From: Moringa oleifera
Taxonomy: Eukaryota > Streptophyta > Magnoliopsida > Brassicales > Moringaceae
Direction of reading: 5' to 3'
NCBI GenBank assembly: GCA_021397835.1
Contig: JAJFZO010000566.1
Span: forward strand, 5,022,001 to 5,086,000
DNA: 64,000 nt
The position numbers and the translations under genes were made by a program. Below, piece after piece: positions 59,714 to 64,000 of this stretch; the first letter of the stretch is position 1; each line of letters starts with the position of its first letter. Below the pieces are notes generated by a model, which was given only the letters and a program-made list of their open reading frames with translations, made no database searches and was not told where the DNA came from.

Positions 59714-62700
59714 TGCTGGTCTTGATCAGAAGAGAGAGGGTTCTATGGTGTAATGCAGAAGATGAAAGCAGAGGAAGAAAGTTAAGCTGGTTATGATCAG
59801 CACGAGACAGTAAGAGAAGTTTATGCAAAGAGAGAGAAGGGGAAGCAATGAATAAATAGACGGTAGGTAAGTGACATGGACAGTGGAAATCTCTATGTAT
59901 TACAGAAAGAATAGAAGTGGACACTCACATGCCCAAATCATCCAAATTAATTCAATATTTAACAAAATGTGTTTAATTAATTCGGCTCAGAAAGGAACAT
60001 CAGCCTCTTTTCCACTTCTTTTTGTTTTTGTGGGTTATGAGAATTTCTTCTAGTTTTTGCTTTCTTTTAATTAAAATGAAGTGTGCCCTTACGTTGAAGG
60101 GTGCAGACCTAATTAGGCGTCCCTCTCTGGTATCCCATCCATCCTTGGTGTCCCTCATTTCTTTGGGTTTGATAATGACTGGATTGAGACAAATGGCTTC
60201 CCAGAATTTTGAAAAGTGCCTAAGCCCTTTGAAAAACACCCCTTAATTTACTTCCACAATTCAATTCCCCAAAACTTCTAACAATTGATATCTGAGTCAA
60301 ATTCAATCCGTTATCTAATATTTTCTGTGATCATTATCCATTGATTGTTTAGAATATGCAAAAAGAGAAGAAAAAAATTACATCTCAGACTTTACACACA
60401 TTAAAAGATTTGAACTTTTTTTTTTTTAAAAAAAAGATCATATTAACTATGGATCTTTGAAGAAAATTTTTCAAATAGCATGAGTAATAAATTCGTATTG
60501 ATTACATATCTACCTTTCATATGTTGTTTTTACGGATTGAAGGTTTTCAAGAAGTGTTCAAAACGCGATGTTGTAAAAATTTAATAAATCTTATCATTTA
60601 AATAAAAAATTATAATAAAATTTTGTAAATGAACTTATAAGATTATTGTCCAAATTCATTGAGCAAAACGACCTAAAAACATGTTGCTCATGTTTCAAAG
60701 TGAAGGATTAGTTTGACCCATGACAAGGTTGATTTTTATATTATTTTGTTCATTTGGAGTCGATAGCAACCTAACAAAGTCATATTTAATCACCATCTTA
60801 CTTTAATAACAATTTTGATTATAATCAAGCTATATTGTTTAAAAAATCGATACATGCTCTAAGTTAATTTTCAATATATTTCGACACAAGGAAAAGGTTC
60901 GTAAAGCACCAACAACACATTCTAATAGCATTGCAAAGGAATCTGAGAAAAACTCATTTTTTCTTTGTGGAATAAATCATTTAATTATCAATCACAAGTT
61001 TTCAACTTTGGTATAAATCTCCTAATATTCTTTGGGAATGTTGCCATACTTGAATGATCTCCATGATTATCGCTCTTAATTAAGTAGAACTACCAAAATT
61101 AATCAAAGCGATTACTCATAAACAGAAGCTTTCAAGTTGTTGTTTATATGCATACATGTGCCATATATATATATACTTCAAAAAGGTTAATTTCTTTTTT
61201 GTCAATCAAGCTGGGAGAACCAAGAAGAGAATCTTGTGACAAAATTATTCATCCTCCTTTTCGAAATAAATGATTTAATTACTAAACACAAGTTCTTAAC
61301 TTTGCATCTAATATCTTCATCTTTGTTCTCTCAATTATTATTGCAAAGGATAAGATTCCACAAATATGCCCATTTCCTAGATGACAAAAGGGATTTCTCC
61401 CTTTAGTGTCAACAACAAAACATGTTGATGAAGACATTTCTCTCATTAATGCCCAACCTTGAATTATTATGGAAAATAATACACTCTTTCCTAGATAACT
61501 CATTCCCTCACAAGATCCTAATTATGCAAATTCTCAAGCATTTTCGATGCCATTTGCTTATAAATGTCCCATAATGAATGAATAAAGGAAAATGGATCCC
61601 ATAATTTTGATGCCCAAAGTGAGAAGTAAAAGTAATATATGCTTGCAATCACACTAAGACAAGGCACTTAACTATTTGCTTAAAGATACTCATGCGTAAC
61701 TTGCTAGCTAGGGTTATAGCTCTTATAGATCACACGTTTTCTCTTCTCTCCATGCACTAGAAAGACATCCAAAGATAGTATGCTTTATATGTCGTCGTCT
61801 TTAGTAGATGTTGTTGAAAGATTCCCTATATCATTTTTGCTTATACCTTTGTTTATAATTATAATTAAGAGTACTAATTAATATTACTATATCGTTTCAC
61901 TTCGACCTCAGCTAATTAGTTTATCTTTCGGCTGGCCATCAAGTAGAACACGTAATTTCTTTCGCTTTGTGACAACTGCCTGGAATAGATTAAGGGTCTC
62001 CAAATTGTTAGGCATTGCCTAACAATTAGGTTCTTGTCTTCATTGTTTCTATTTAGTTATATATATAGTCATCAGCTCCATAATGCATCACCTCAATTAA
62101 AAGCATTGCCATCTTCCACTATATTGCATGGTTAAGATCTAATTTATAGCCATGTAGACACTTTGCTAATAGTTTTTAATTTACAACTCATGAGGCATGA
62201 ACATATTCATTAAGGTCATTATAAGCCTTTTTTTCATTTCATTTTCATGTCTCTTATCCAATTCCAATTAGACTCCAATAAGCCTCACCTAGTTCCTTGT
62301 TTGTGTTGTAAAGCAAAAATGGGTAAGCTACACATAAAGGGATATAACTGTTAAGCATGATCTAAATGACATTTCTAGCTTCCCTTAACCTTAAGTGAGA
62401 AAAAGAGAATACAAATAGGCTCACCACAATTATTTTTTTAGTGCTTATGGGATAGCATTAAGCAATACTTAGAGGTAATGACAACAGGAGCTCCATCGGT
62501 ATTGTTATAATGATGGTTATCATTAACATTTTGCGTACCAAAATTTTTTAATAATTTAATTTTATGTTTTTTTCACTTTTTTCCTTTAAAATATTTGATT
62601 ACATGTTAAACACGTTCATTAAGCATATAGACACAAATCCTTAAGTTTTTAAATTTATGGATTAAAGAAATTTCAGAAAAATAAACAAGTACTCGTATCA

Positions 62701-64000
62701 AACACGTAAGCCAATTGTATATCTAATACTGGTATTGTTATCCAATACCTACATGTGAATTTGACTAACTTATACATATTTTGATGTATAGCAAGTAATA
62801 ATAGGCAGATTTATCTTATACATCATTTATCAAGATTAAAAGACGTATTAACTTAATTACTGCTCTTAGTCTGTCCATGCACCAACTTATCATCAATAGA
62901 AAAAACAACATAAATCCCTATTTGGATTTTTTTTATTACGCATGCATGGATTAAAAATGTTGCCTTTGCTATATTGCTTTCAATATATTAAACTTAAAAG
63001 CTATATTCCTGAGTCAGATCCCACTAGCATCTCTCTCTAAACATCCACATCATGACCAAATTAGTTAAAATATCTACTTAAAATTGCATCATCATCAAAT
63101 AGATTTTGAGGCAGATAATGACATGTCCATGTTCACAAGCACGTCTCTAATGTTTTATTGGTTGCAAAAAAGTGTGGTGTCATGGCTGGAAGGAACAATT
63201 TTTCTTCTACCAGGTCAAATATCAAACTTTTTCACTGTTTCATCATAACCCAATTGTCTCCTCTTCATCCATTTTTAGTGTTTTCTATTCACTTATTAAT
63301 CCATTTGTATACTTATAAGGTCAAAAGTGAACTAAAACCATTTAATTTGACCAATGGATATCAATAACATATACTTTGATGGGTATGTCATGTTAGTTAT
63401 CAAAATAATAAGTTTATTGAACATTACGGGTAACCTATCAATAGATTTACACTTGTTTTGTCCTCATAAACAATGAATTAGGTCATATTAGTGATAATAA
63501 AGGAAATAATCATCATTTCAAAATGAACCTCAACTTGGTTATTGCAATGTCATTAGCCACAAAACAAATAATGGGCTTAACCTTAACAAAACCCTCGATG
63601 TAATTCCCTAATTTAGCACCATAAATGTTTTGAGGATCACTTGCAACCATGAATTACTCTCACAAAAATTTCATTAAGGTCCCACTCGGAAGCTCTTTTT
63701 ACATCAACTTTCTATCATGTGTAAAAGTTGAAGCTAGATAAGGAAGATAATGGAATCCAAGCACTAAATTAATCTTGGCCTACTCTCATTTAATCAACAT
63801 ATCTTCTTATAGGTTATATAGAAGTTTCAATCATAAAAGACAACCTCGATCATCAGCATAAGCATAAGCATAATATTTCATGCATTGATTTAATAAACAA
63901 TTTAAGTCCTAATGGTAGACAAAGTTCATTTTGCCAGTGGAATGGAGTATAAGCTTCATTTAACCGGGTCCATAAACTATCCTTTTAGTTAGGTCATGCC
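59714..64000. other. Duplicated upstream region, no gene recognised
   Basis: Counterpart of 51529 to about 55869. 59714-59920 matches the intact gene's leader and promoter closely; the rest is AT-rich. No ORF here is shared intact with the first copy. Confidence 0.55.

Larger units (their letters stand above)
57064..64000. repeat. Tandem duplication, second copy, continues off the right edge
   Basis: Matches 48936 to about 55869 along its whole length with scattered differences. Copy-specific changes include a 49-bp internal duplication near 57925-58020, a C27 tract at 58483-58509, and loss of the (ATT)n run. The right end of the copy is not in the window. Confidence 0.92.

Overview
The window is nuclear DNA of a flowering plant, almost certainly a eudicot. 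Genes have short GT-AG exons in AT-rich introns. Intergenic DNA is strongly AT-rich and full of decayed transposons. The protein-coding genes are plant families, some with plastid-type N-termini. I see nothing bacterial, viral or organellar, and no convincing previously undescribed system. The species cannot be fixed from the sequence alone.

From left to right there are six intact or partly visible genes. (1) A plastid-type ribose-phosphate pyrophosphokinase on the minus strand (474-2805), whose 3' exons lie off the left edge. (2) A five-exon TOM2B-like gene on the minus strand (5445-7964). (3) A one-exon ECA1/EC1-like cysteine-rich secreted protein on the plus strand (18570-18929). (4) A one-exon, 404-residue plant protein of unknown function on the minus strand (22312-23526). 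(5) A complete 12-exon plastidial pyruvate kinase, beta/PKP2 type, on the plus strand (37814-45916). (6) A complete five-exon NPF7.3 (NRT1.5)-type transporter on the minus strand (47500-51528), convergent with the kinase gene.

The rest is gene relics and mobile DNA. 9960-12190 holds a decayed second copy of the TOM2B locus, split by a probable solo LTR. It is followed directly by a decayed LINE (about 12290-17320). 19449-19784 is a dead sister of the ECA1-like gene. 27590-33040 looks like one old element coding for DUF1985 and Ulp1/C48-protease domains, into which a non-autonomous CACTA-like element (29581-31312) has inserted. A retrotransposon zinc-knuckle fragment and several minisatellites lie beyond it. 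From 48936 to the right edge the sequence is a direct tandem duplication with a period of about 8.13 kb. The second copy carries a truncated NPF7.3 pseudogene with a nonsense codon.

The genes do not form a pathway or operon; each is an independent plant locus. The most useful observations are the structural ones: two gene duplications caught in decay, a nested transposon, and a tandem duplication whose junction lies inside an exon.
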